64,000 bases of DNA from Marinobacter psychrophilus (GCF_001043175.1 NZ_CP011494.1:1736001-1800000); one strand, 5' to 3'; positions 27,396 through 34,221 are shown, counted from the first letter of the stretch. Notes: generated from the letters alone by a model not told the origin. Numbers and translations: made by a program.

Positions 27396-27572
27396 ATCAT
27401 CACGTTCTTTGAAACCATTCGGGCAGCGGTCATTACTGATTCTACGGCGATCCAGGATTCCAGTATGTTCGGACGGGTAGGGAACAACCCGTTTGAGACA
27501 GGTGCTCTGGATTTGCCAGGGGCTTTGGATGAGACACTTGTGATGCAGGGTGCTCTGGGACCGTTCAACTAA
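27396..27572 (+). other. Open frame without clear start (possible gene remnant)
   Basis: The frame ending at TAA 27570-27572 reads ETIRAAVITDSTAIQDSSMF and on to GALGPFN, of protein-like composition, but it has no convincing start codon or ribosome site and is shared with int sequence upstream. It could be the 3' end of a decayed gene displaced by int. Family not recognised. Confidence 0.2.
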
Positions 27573-27587
27573 AATAGGAGTAGACAC

Positions 27588-27617
27588 AAAAAAGCCTCAT
27601 GATTCATGGGGCTTTTT
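27588..27617. terminator. Bidirectional terminator
   Basis: AAAAAAGCCTCAT...ATGGGGCTTTTTT forms a long stem (one G-U pair) with A and T runs on both sides; it serves the plus-strand frame ending at 27572 and the minus-strand lipoprotein gene. Confidence 0.75.
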
Positions 27618-27622
27618 TCTAT

Positions 27623-27898
27623 TTACCGACAGTAAAAATGCAGTGCGTATGCTCGTTTCGCAGAGGCAAAACCTACGCTACGAGCGCCTCTCGTACCCTT
27701 AATGATGTGAGTGATCAAGCCTTGTTCTGAGCACTTAACATCTGCTTGCCCATACATACTGTTCACCATGTCTGCAAACCCAAATTCAGATTCATCCATG
27801 ATCATGTACTGGTTTTCGTCTGTGCTGTGCATTTGTGGGGCCGATGAACAGCCCACGAGAAAAAGTGACATAAGGGTTAGTGTCAGGATAAATTTCAT
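27623..27898 (-). CDS. Small putative lipoprotein
   Basis: 91 residues from ATG 27898, with a lipoprotein signal (MKFILTLTLMSLFLVGC, lipobox LVGC) followed by SSAPQMHSTDENQYM. The mature part has two further cysteines and no family I recognise. AGGAT lies about 6 bp before the start; an upstream ATG at 27931 is unlikely because it would bury the signal peptide. An island gene of unknown function with its own terminator. Confidence 0.7.
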   Translation of the reverse strand: MKFILTLTLMSLFLVGCSSAPQMHSTDENQYMIMDESEFGFADMVNSMYGQADVKCSEQGLITHIIKGTRGARSVGFASAKRAYALHFYCR

Positions 27899-27917
27899 AC
27901 AGATCCTATTCGGGGAA

Positions 27918-27948
27918 GTAAAAAACCCCAAGGAGTTCCCTAGGGTTT
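27918..27948 (-). terminator. Terminator of the 63-residue membrane-protein gene
   Basis: On the minus strand a stem AAAACCCTAGGGA / TCCTTGGGGTTTT (two imperfect pairs) is followed by a T run; it lies just after the stop at 27955. Confidence 0.6.
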
Positions 27949-27954
27949 TACAGG

Positions 27955-28146
27955 TCAGTCACGCTTGTCTTCATCTCCGCTATTTGCTGCGGCAACACAA
28001 ATAAAGGCGATAAAAAATATTCCGCCTACTGAGATGGCCACGGAGACTGCCACTGATATGACAGAGAATACGAACCCTCCAAAAAATGCGAGGGCCGTAA
28101 TCAACGCAGCGCACAAACCTTTACCTATTGCTCGTATAAGTGTCAT
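27955..28146 (-). CDS. Small membrane protein, unknown
   Basis: 63 residues, almost wholly hydrophobic between residues 10 and 53, probably two membrane helices with a Gly hinge (VAISVGGIFF), ending in the charged tail NSGDEDKRD. AGGCGG precedes the ATG. It is followed by a terminator and preceded by two nonsense-broken genes on the same strand. No family recognised. Confidence 0.55.
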   Translation of the reverse strand: MTLIRAIGKGLCAALITALAFFGGFVFSVISVAVSVAISVGGIFFIAFICVAAANSGDEDKRD

Positions 28147-28158
28147 AGCATCCGCCTA

Positions 28159-28479
28159 TTAACAAAACAGCTTCTTACTCTTTGCTGGTTCGTCTTCAAC
28201 GCTGTCGTTTTCGGCGGGTTCGTCTACGTCAAACGGTGGGGTCTCTTCAGGTTCAACCACTTCAACCACTTTAGGTACTTGAGTAGTTTAAGGCTTGGAT
28301 TCTGGTACAGACTCCTTCACTGGCTCTGTGGGTGTTTTGGCAGCAGCAGGGGTACGTTTAACTAGTACTTTAGGAATGTCTACCTGGTCGTCCTGACTTC
28401 CTAGCACCACTTCGGCACTGACACTCTGACCGCCTTTACGTGTGACGAGAAATTCCACATCCTTTAAAGGACTGGTCAT
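28159..28479 (-). pseudogene. Small acidic Pro/Glu-rich gene broken by an in-frame TAA
   Basis: ATG 28479 opens a frame of 63 residues (MTSPLKDVEFLVTRKGGQSV onward), interrupted by TAA at 28288-28290. The same frame then runs on with matching composition (TTQVPKVVEVVEPEETPPFD ... EPAKSKKLFC) to TAA at 28159. One C-to-T change (CAA to TAA) would explain the break. The charged Pro/Glu-rich C-terminal half continues across the stop, which is why I read it as one gene. It overlaps the HTH gene upstream. Function unknown. Confidence 0.6.
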
Positions 28480-28627
28480 ACCATTCTTTAAACTCTTTTG
28501 GGCGGCCTGGATCGTTAGTACGTTTGCGATTCAGTTCAGCAACACTGATACCAAGAATAGCCGCAGCTTATTTTGTGCCAATCTGCACGTATGCAGGGTT
28601 AATAATTTTCTGGTTCAAATTATTCAT
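28436..28627 (-). pseudogene. Small helix-turn-helix protein gene broken by an in-frame TAA
   Basis: ATG 28627, preceded by AAGG, opens MNNLNQKIINPAYVQIGTK, then TAA at 28568-28570. The frame continues as AAAILGISVAELNRKRTNDP, GRPKEFKEWYDQ and on to a stop at 28436. The continuation is a clear HTH of the AlpA/MerR-like type, where the stop sits at the position usually held by Gln or Glu before AA-IL-GIS. It overlaps the next gene by 44 bp. Probably once an island regulator or excisionase. Confidence 0.6.
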
Positions 28628-29085
28628 TTATACATACCTTTTCTGGTCGATGTAGGCCGTAACCCGATCGACAATGATTTGTTTAATGGTTTGGGTGGGT
28701 ATCCACTTGCTGGGTACGGTGTTTGGCTTTATGGGTTCCGATATAAGAAGCCACTAGATAAGCGGAGTTTGCTAAGAAATTACCGCACTAGGAAAGACCA
28801 CATATGAGAAAGTCTAGAATGAAATTCAGATTAAGTTAGCACTTAAGCCTGAAAGCTACGCTCTATAAATCTTTGAATGGCTCTCAGAAAAGCATTTTAG
28901 CCAATAAAAAAATAGTTGAGTCAGAACTCTCTTGCGACGAATTAACGAATGAAGATTAAGCGACCAAAGCTATCAGATTAAAATGACGCAGCTAATAAAC
29001 AGTTAACCACACTGCGATCCTGTTGAGACAATCTGGCGATGATTTTAATTTTTTACGAAGACAATACGAATATATCCGACGAAAA
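28628..29085. other. AT-rich non-coding stretch with possible IS3-type debris
   Basis: No intact gene. At 28803-29020 scattered matches to an IS3-family orfA appear: MRKSR at 28803, ATLYK near 28857, and KRPKLSD-N-AANKQL near 28957, interrupted by stops and frame changes. The rest shows nothing I can name. Confidence 0.3.
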
Positions 29086-29102
29086 TGCACCTTCATGGAT
29101 GC
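29086..29102 (+). promoter_or_regulatory. NtrC-like element 1 upstream of hupE
   Basis: TGCACC-N5-GGATGC: the left half matches the NtrC half-site TGCACC exactly, the right half is poor. It lies about 210-225 bp before the -24 element. Confidence 0.3.
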
Positions 29103-29184
29103 TGCGCGGAATCTGCCGTTGTTTGAAGCAACACTTTCACAGTAAATGAAAACAGTCCTTTGTACGCACTAAGATAAGGCGAGG

Positions 29185-29201
29185 TTCCCCACGTTGGTGC
29201 G
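29185..29201 (+). promoter_or_regulatory. NtrC-like element 2 upstream of hupE
   Basis: TTCCCC-N5-GGTGCG matches 9 of 12 fixed positions of TGCACC-N5-GGTGCA and lies about 110 bp before the -24 element, a usual enhancer distance. Confidence 0.35.
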
Positions 29202-29269
29202 ATTTATGGTTGTAGTAATTGACTTTTTATTATTGAGTAAACAAAAATACAACAGCAAAAAAAACCTGC

Positions 29270-29282
29270 AATCAATACGTTA
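29270..29282 (+). promoter_or_regulatory. IHF binding site consensus
   Basis: AATCAATACGTTA matches WATCAANNNNTTR at every fixed position. It sits between the NtrC-like elements and the sigma-54 promoter in an AT-rich stretch, the place where IHF bends DNA at sigma-54 promoters. Confidence 0.65.
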
Positions 29283-29310
29283 TATGATTTATGCAATTAA
29301 AAAATATTTA

Positions 29311-29326
29311 TGGCATAAGTTTTGCT
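29311..29326 (+). promoter_or_regulatory. Sigma-54 promoter of the nitrile hydratase operon
   Basis: TGGCATAAGTTTTGCT fits TGGCAC-N5-TTGCW with GG and GC doublets 12 bp apart, ending 51 bp before the hupE start. It is as good as the two flagellar sigma-54 promoters in this window. Confidence 0.75.
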
Positions 29327-29377
29327 GTATAAATTATTGCAATTTCGCACATACCATCACATGGAAGCGCTGCAATC

Positions 29378-30001
29378 ATGCACCCACGATATAAAAAAAT
29401 TGCCATGTCAGTTTCTGTTTTACTATTTTTTGTCAGTACAGCGGCATTCGCACACCATCCTATGCAAGGTGAAATGCCAACTTCTTATATTCAAGGACTT
29501 CTTTCTGGATTGGCACACCCCATAATTGGCGCCGATCACCTTGCCTTCGTTATTGGTGTCGGTATCGTGTTTGGACTCGGCGTTACGCGCCCCATTATCT
29601 CCTCAACAGCGATGCTAATAGCGCTTGCTGTAGGCACTCTTCTAAGTTGGTACGGCATAATCCTACCTTTTATTGAAACTATTGTTGCGCTTACGGTAAT
29701 TGCGATCGCCGCAACTGTTGTCTTCAAGCTTCAAATTATGGGTTTTGTTACGTGGGCTATTGCTGCCGCTGCTTTTTGTCATGGGCAGGCGTTCGGGGTC
29801 GCCATTATTGGAGCCGAGCCTACTCCGTTAGTTACTTACCTGATTGGTCTAAGTATTGTACAGATTGCGATGGCTTCCATTATTTACTATCTCACTAAGA
29901 AGATTGCGGCTCGCAGCGCCACACAATTGCGTATTCTTACTGCCGGTGGGGGTGTAGCACTAGGAATCGCAGGAGTCTTATTCATGACATTAAGCGTGTA
30001 A
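29378..30001 (+). CDS. HupE/UreJ family metal permease
   Basis: A 207-residue inner-membrane protein of the HupE/UreJ family, whose members take up nickel or cobalt. Signal-like N-terminus (about residues 1-25), mature start HHPMQGEM rich in metal ligands, then the family motif HPIIGADHLAFVIGVG (about 47-62) and FCHGQAFG near 130. It heads the operon that ends in a cobalt-type nitrile hydratase, so Co(II) uptake is the likely role, like NhlF in Rhodococcus although from a different family (inference). GGAAG is 11 bp before ATG; a start at 29405 is possible. Confidence 0.85.
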   Translation: MHPRYKKIAMSVSVLLFFVSTAAFAHHPMQGEMPTSYIQGLLSGLAHPIIGADHLAFVIGVGIVFGLGVTRPIISSTAMLIALAVGTLLSWYGIILPFIETIVALTVIAIAATVVFKLQIMGFVTWAIAAAAFCHGQAFGVAIIGAEPTPLVTYLIGLSIVQIAMASIIYYLTKKIAARSATQLRILTAGGGVALGIAGVLFMTLSV

Positions 30002-30060
30002 TTGTAGCACTTGCGAAGAAATATCGATGATCTAGATTACAATTCATGGCTGGAGGTCGT

Positions 30061-31062
30061 ATGAAAAAACTCCCTGTAACTCTTATTACTGGTTATCTCG
30101 GGTCCGGGAAAACGACACTTTTGAATCGTATTTTAACTGAGGACCACGGGGAAAAGATTTGCGTCATCGTCAATGAATTTGGCGAAGTGGGTATAGACAA
30201 TGAGCTGATTGTTCATTCTGACGAAGAAATTATCGAAATGAACAATGGATGCATCTGTTGCACCGTTCGTTCTGATCTTATCGATACTTTCGAACGACTT
30301 TTGGGTGAAAACGGCCATTCATTTGATCGGATCATAATAGAGACAACGGGTCTGGCCGACCCGGGACCAGTGATTCAGACTTTCTTCTTAGACGAGCGCT
30401 CGATGTCAGCATTACAGCTGGACGCTGTAATCACAGTAGTCGACTCGGCCAATATCGAGCGCCATTGGGATAGTGATGAGCTTCAAGAGCAAATTGCGTT
30501 CGCCAATGTATTACTTCTGAATAAATCAGACCTCTGTTCTCTTGAAGCCCTTCGAAACATTCGTGATCGGGTACGTCGATTTAATCCCTTGGCGTCCATA
30601 CACGAAACTTCTAATTGTAACGTTCAGCTTGAGAAAATCATGGACATTGGGGCTTTTGACCTTCGAGCTGCCCTTGTTATTGACCCTGAGTTGCTTTCGG
30701 ATACAGATCACGAGCACGAAAACGCAGTTTCGTCAGTCAGCATTCGGCTGAAAGGGACCCTGGATAGCGACCGATTTAATCGTTGGATCAATGAGTTCGT
30801 GCAGCTCCACGGTCCGGACCTGTATCGAATAAAAGGCATACTGGATATGGACGACTCTCCCCGTCGATTTGTTTTCCAAGGCGTTCACATGGTTCTTGAT
30901 GGTCGTCCTGGTCTACCTTGGCAGCCTCAAGATAATCGCATTAGCCAAATCGTCTTCATAGGTCGAAATCTTAACGAGGATGAAATTTCGCGGAGCTTTA
31001 AAGGCTGTCTAGCCTGCTGCGATTTGCCGGATAAGGTTTCTTTAGTCGTTGAATCCGCTTAA
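30061..31062 (+). CDS. CobW/COG0523-family GTPase (putative metallochaperone)
   Basis: A 333-residue P-loop GTPase of the CobW/COG0523 family. Walker A TGYLGSGKTT (about 10-19), the metal-binding CxCC motif in NNGCICCTVRSDL (about 65-77), ETTGLADPGP (switch/Walker B region), LNKSDL for guanine binding, and a C-terminal CobW_C domain ending with an extra GCLACCDLP cysteine cluster. Related COG0523 proteins deliver metal to Fe- or Co-type nitrile hydratases; with hupE before it and nitrile hydratase after it, cobalt delivery is the best reading. ATG 30061 follows GGAGGT; ATG 30046 lies before that ribosome site. Confidence 0.88.
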   Translation: MKKLPVTLITGYLGSGKTTLLNRILTEDHGEKICVIVNEFGEVGIDNELIVHSDEEIIEMNNGCICCTVRSDLIDTFERLLGENGHSFDRIIIETTGLADPGPVIQTFFLDERSMSALQLDAVITVVDSANIERHWDSDELQEQIAFANVLLLNKSDLCSLEALRNIRDRVRRFNPLASIHETSNCNVQLEKIMDIGAFDLRAALVIDPELLSDTDHEHENAVSSVSIRLKGTLDSDRFNRWINEFVQLHGPDLYRIKGILDMDDSPRRFVFQGVHMVLDGRPGLPWQPQDNRISQIVFIGRNLNEDEISRSFKGCLACCDLPDKVSLVVESA

Positions 31063-31110
31063 TGGAATAAGTCCTCTGTCCCGCCGTCTAACAGAATAAT
31101 GAGGTAAGCC

Positions 31111-31617
31111 ATGCAAAATATAACTGCAATGAGTATAGGAATTGGTCTTCTCGGCGCTCTCGCCACATATCTCACCGCTACAGTGCTATTACTTCCTGTG
31201 TGGGTAATATTTATAGCCTGGGCATCATTCTTCGCTGCTGGGGGCGGGATTGGGGGATTAACGAAGTCCATTGCGTCAAACTTGACAGGCGTTGCTATCG
31301 CAAGCCTGAGCCTCTTAGCGGCTACCAGTTTGGGAGGTACTCCTATCGCTGCCGCAATTTGTGTAGGTCTTGGAAGTGCGGCGATGGTGCAATTCGGTCG
31401 TATTGCGATCCTCTCATTTACACCATGTATTGTCTTCGGTTTTGCTTCCCTAGTGGGCACCTCTGCTGCGCTCGGACTTCCGATAACTCATTCTGGCATC
31501 GATAACCCAGCATTTGTAGCAGCTGCGGCAGTTGTGGTGGGGGGAATTTTCGGTATAGCGCACGAAAGCTTGTCTTCTTTTTTAATGAAAAAGAGAGTTG
31601 CTTCAGTAACAGAATAG
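31111..31617 (+). CDS. DUF1097-like inner membrane protein
   Basis: A 168-residue polytopic membrane protein with about five helices and Gly-rich turns. The organisation and the LSFTPCIVFGFASLVG stretch resemble the DUF1097/YcdZ family. No function is established for the family. It lies between cobW and the nitrile hydratase beta gene with short gaps (48 and 51 bp), so it is an operon member; passage of nitrile, amide or metal across the inner membrane is a reasonable but untested idea. Confidence 0.65.
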   Translation: MQNITAMSIGIGLLGALATYLTATVLLLPVWVIFIAWASFFAAGGGIGGLTKSIASNLTGVAIASLSLLAATSLGGTPIAAAICVGLGSAAMVQFGRIAILSFTPCIVFGFASLVGTSAALGLPITHSGIDNPAFVAAAAVVVGGIFGIAHESLSSFLMKKRVASVTE

Positions 31618-31668
31618 CACTGAATAGGCGTTCCTTATATCGCACCGCAAGACCCTGTGGAGGTTGCA

Positions 31669-32388
31669 ATGAAATTACAACATAGTTTGGGGGGCCTGGA
31701 AAATGTTGGGCCCGTTAGTACAGAACGTAATGTATTTGTCTGCGAATGGGAAAAACGGATCTTCGGAATACATATGGCGATGATGTCATTGAGTAATCAT
31801 TTACCAGACCGTCCGGATAACCTCGAGTTTGATAGTGAATGGACTTGGGCAGATCTGCGGAAGGGCGCAGAGGCGATGAATCCGTTCGAGTATTTCAAAT
31901 ACCGCTACTACGAAAAGTGGCTTGGTGGAATTTCAGGGTTCATTATTTCAGAAGGTTATATTACGGCTGAGGAGCTCGAAGATCGCGCGAGCAAATATTT
32001 AGAAGGAGGACCACCTGCTGTGGCTGGTCAAGCTGGGCCGGAGGTCGATGGCCAAATATTGAAATATATGCAGTTTGGTGATTCCCCAAAAAGTGATGTG
32101 GAAAAAACGCCTCGTTTTGCCGAGAAGGATCGAGTGCGTATTCGTGATAATCATGTCACTGACCATACGAAGCTCCCAGGCCATCTTCGAAACAAGATAG
32201 GAACTGTGGTAGATGTAAGTGATGGTACGTACTCATATTTCCAACATACAGGCCCGGATGGCATCGGTGACGCAATGCCTGTCTACACCGTGATGTTTGA
32301 GCAAGATGAGCTGTGGGGTGAGTTGGGCGAACCTAATACACGGGTTTACGCCGATTTGTTTGAAGCTTATCTCGATGTCGCTGAGTGA
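31669..32388 (+). CDS. nthB: Nitrile hydratase beta subunit
   Basis: The beta subunit of nitrile hydratase, which hydrates nitriles to amides in the cytoplasm as an alpha-beta heterodimer. 239 residues: helical N-terminal part (HSLGGLENVGPV, then FVCEWEKRIFGIHMAM, and the YRYYEKWLGG stretch near 85), a linker, and the C-terminal SH3-like barrel (FAEKDRVRIRDNH ... HLRNKIGTVVDV ... YTVMFEQDELWGE). ATG 31669 is chosen because GGAGG lies just before it; a GTG at 31657 would overlap that ribosome site. Beta before alpha is the order of cobalt-type operons such as nhlBA. Confidence 0.93.
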   Translation: MKLQHSLGGLENVGPVSTERNVFVCEWEKRIFGIHMAMMSLSNHLPDRPDNLEFDSEWTWADLRKGAEAMNPFEYFKYRYYEKWLGGISGFIISEGYITAEELEDRASKYLEGGPPAVAGQAGPEVDGQILKYMQFGDSPKSDVEKTPRFAEKDRVRIRDNHVTDHTKLPGHLRNKIGTVVDVSDGTYSYFQHTGPDGIGDAMPVYTVMFEQDELWGELGEPNTRVYADLFEAYLDVAE

Positions 32389-32403
32389 AAAAAGGGGTTT
32401 GAA

Positions 32404-33021
32404 ATGCAAAGTTTATTCAAGTATGTAGATGATCGTGAGCAAAAAAATGCCGCTCGAGCGATGGCGCTTGAGGACTTACTTATAAAAAAAGGGCTTATTA
32501 CACAAGACTCTATTGATACTATTCTTGAATATTTTGAAACAAAGATGGGTCCGTTCAATGGTGCTCGAATCGTGGCTCGCGCCTGGACTGACGAGTCTTT
32601 CAAGCAGTATCTGTTGCAAGACACGCCAGGTGCGATTGCATCCATGGACTTCCCTACCGGAATGGCTGGAGCTGAAGGGGAGCATATGAAGGCTGTTGCG
32701 AATGCTCCAAGCGACCACAATATGATCATCTGCACGCTGTGCTCATGCTACCCATTTCCTGTTCTCGGTCTTCCGCCATACTGGTATAAAGATCCGTCCT
32801 TCAGATCTCGCGCAGTTCGTGAACCGAGAGCAGTATTAAAAGAATTCGGAGTAAACTTACCGTCTGATGTCCAGGTCCATCTCTGGGATAGCAGTGCTCA
32901 GATTCGTTGGTTTGTAATTCCAGAGCAGCCTCTAGGTACTGAGGATTGGACTGAAGAAGAGTTGGTGAAGTTGGTTACCCCGGAGTCGATGATGGGTGTA
33001 GCTATGGTTGAGAAACCATGA
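32404..33021 (+). CDS. nthA: Nitrile hydratase alpha subunit (cobalt-type motif)
   Basis: The catalytic subunit, 205 residues. The metal-binding claw C-T-L-C-S-C lies at residues 110-115; Thr after the first Cys marks the cobalt type (Ser marks the iron type). In known enzymes two of these cysteines are oxidised to sulfinic and sulfenic acids and bind the metal with backbone amides. Downstream, PVLGLPPYWYKDP, REPRAVLKEFG and LWDSSAQIRWFVIPEQP are family-typical. One oddity: CYPFP where most family members read CYPWP. It lies 15 bp after nthB. Confidence 0.95.
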   Translation: MQSLFKYVDDREQKNAARAMALEDLLIKKGLITQDSIDTILEYFETKMGPFNGARIVARAWTDESFKQYLLQDTPGAIASMDFPTGMAGAEGEHMKAVANAPSDHNMIICTLCSCYPFPVLGLPPYWYKDPSFRSRAVREPRAVLKEFGVNLPSDVQVHLWDSSAQIRWFVIPEQPLGTEDWTEEELVKLVTPESMMGVAMVEKP

Positions 33022-33058
33022 TGCATTGAAAAAAATTCGTTTTGGAGACGCGTCGTCC

Positions 33059-33080
33059 CTCGGCCAGAATATAGGCCGAG
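33059..33080 (+). other. Stem-loop between nthA and the accessory gene
   Basis: A perfect 7-bp stem CTCGGCC/GGCCGAG with an 8-nt loop and no T run; it may stabilise the nthBA message or reduce expression of the downstream gene. Confidence 0.45.
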
Positions 33081-33126
33081 AATTTACTCCTCAGTAAAAC
33101 AGCTACTCTTGGTAGGTTGACCAGCT

Positions 33127-33477
33127 ATGCAAACAAAATTTGAACACTATGCTGTGACAAATCTCTTAGGAGGCACTCAGTCTCCCCCAAGATATAACGG
33201 AAAACTTCAATTTGAATCAGAGTGGGAGAGTCGCGCGTTTGGACTGGCGCTCGTGTTATCCAAAGCAGGCTATTTTGAATGGGAGGCTTTTCAGCAACAA
33301 CTGATTCGGGCCATCGCAGAGTGGGAGCAGGCTAATGATCTACGTGATCCATCATGGAACTATTACGAAAGATGGTTGCTTGCTCTGGAGCGCGTGGTTC
33401 GATCTTCAGGGTTGATTGACTCCCTAGAGACAGCTGATGATGTGGCAGGGATTCGCCAAGGCGTACTCCAGTCATAG
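33127..33477 (+). CDS. Nitrile hydratase accessory protein (beta N-terminal-like)
   Basis: A 116-residue homologue of the N-terminal half of the beta subunit (FESEWESRAFGLALVLSKAG, then NYYERWLLALERVV near 80), as in NhlE/P14K-type activators. In the J1 system the E protein pairs with alpha, loads cobalt and exchanges with beta (self-subunit swapping). Its place after alpha and its homology to beta support that role here. It lacks the C-terminal SH3-like barrel and is followed by a hairpin and no further operon gene. Confidence 0.85.
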   Translation: MQTKFEHYAVTNLLGGTQSPPRYNGKLQFESEWESRAFGLALVLSKAGYFEWEAFQQQLIRAIAEWEQANDLRDPSWNYYERWLLALERVVRSSGLIDSLETADDVAGIRQGVLQS

Positions 33478-33812
33478 AAATGCACAAACCAAGGACGCGT
33501 TACTCTCATAATTAAGAATCAGTTTGTAATATCGGGCTGCGGTCGCCCGATAAATCTTGAGTCAGGCAAACGCGTTTTCTGCCAGATGTCTGAGCTTGTA
33601 CAACGGCCAGTCGAGTCCCCTGTTGCTCTTACTCGAATTTATCTTTTTGAGCATAATAGCGCTCTCTCCGAGCGGTTCCTCCTTCACCACATATTGTATA
33701 GCCAACATAATTTTTGTGCGCTATTAGCGGTAGGTGCCAATAAATCAGCACCTACATCTTGGCTCGCCAATTGCTGACACTGAACTCCTCACCCATTCCA
33801 TGAGGAATCAGC
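33478..33812. other. Intergenic stretch after the nitrile hydratase operon
   Basis: 335 bp without a gene. It holds the hairpin at 33531-33551 and a second 8-bp stem, GTAGGTGC (33730-33737) with GCACCTAC (33748-33755), near where the left end of an IS66 element would be expected; a terminal inverted repeat was not recognised. Confidence 0.4.
33531..33551 (+). terminator. Hairpin after nitrile hydratase operon
   Basis: A 7-bp GC-rich stem ATCGGGC/GCCCGAT with a 7-nt loop; the T tract after it is weak (AAATCTTG). Confidence 0.5.
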
Positions 33813-34160
33813 ATGACGCTGACCGAACGAGCACAGGTCTGGCAGCGGCATATCACTGACTGGCAAGTCTCCGGCGTGTCCGGCAGCGCTTACTGCAAGC
33901 AACAGTCACTGGTTTATCATCAATTTGTTTATTGGCGCCAGAAGCTAACCCAGACTGAAGACTGTCCAAAGCAGGCGCAGGCGTCCACCAGCTTCGTTGA
34001 GCCTGTGCATGGGGTGGGGCAGATGAGTGAAGCAGCCAGAATTATAGGTCAGTTAAACAATGCGACACTCGGTACACCGGTGGCCCTTGTGGCTGTGTTC
34101 TACTTTGGTGGCGGTGCCCTGGAAGGCGTGGTGAGCAGGATGAAGACCAAGCCAAGTTGA
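33813..34160 (+). pseudogene. IS66-type tnpA fragment fused to unrelated sequence
   Basis: Residues 1-70 (TLTERAQVWQRHITDWQVSG, SGSAYCKQQSLVYHQFVYWRQKL) are an IS66-family accessory protein TnpA with its HTH. From about residue 70 the sequence changes to SEAARIIGQLNNATLGTPVA and a single hydrophobic segment (LVAVFYFGGGALEGVV) not found in TnpA. No tnpB or tnpC follows. I read this as IS66 debris joined in frame to the 3' part of another small membrane-protein gene. The frame is open and may still be expressed. Confidence 0.65.
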
Positions 34161-34196
34161 CGGGGAGAGTAGGCCCACGTAGTCTTCTCGAACAGA

Positions 34197-34221
34197 AAGC
34201 CCCCTCCATTGGGGGTTTTTT
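34197..34221 (+). terminator. Rho-independent terminator near the island right end
   Basis: AAAGCCCCC / GGGGGTTTT stem (one G-U pair), 6-nt loop, then TTTTTT. Confidence 0.85.

Noticed and set aside
27045..27587. Minus-strand open frame of 180 codons at the end of int
   Set aside because: Overlaps the catalytic end of the integrase and has Pro/Tyr/Thr-rich composition without a domain or ribosome site.
28442..28807. Plus-strand open frame of 121 codons in the island
   Set aside because: Overlaps the two nonsense-broken minus-strand genes whose translation makes better protein sense; no ribosome site.
29219..29248. Sigma-70 promoter (TTGACT) for hupE
   Set aside because: No -10 hexamer at 16-18 bp; the sigma-54 element closer to the gene is a much better match.
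32404..33021. Iron-type nitrile hydratase
   Set aside because: The claw reads C-T-L-C-S-C; the iron type has Ser at the second position and usually alpha before beta, whereas here beta comes first.
33586..33777. Plus-strand open frame of 63 codons between the nitrile hydratase operon and tnpA
   Set aside because: No ribosome site, no family, and it spans an 8-bp hairpin; likely non-coding.
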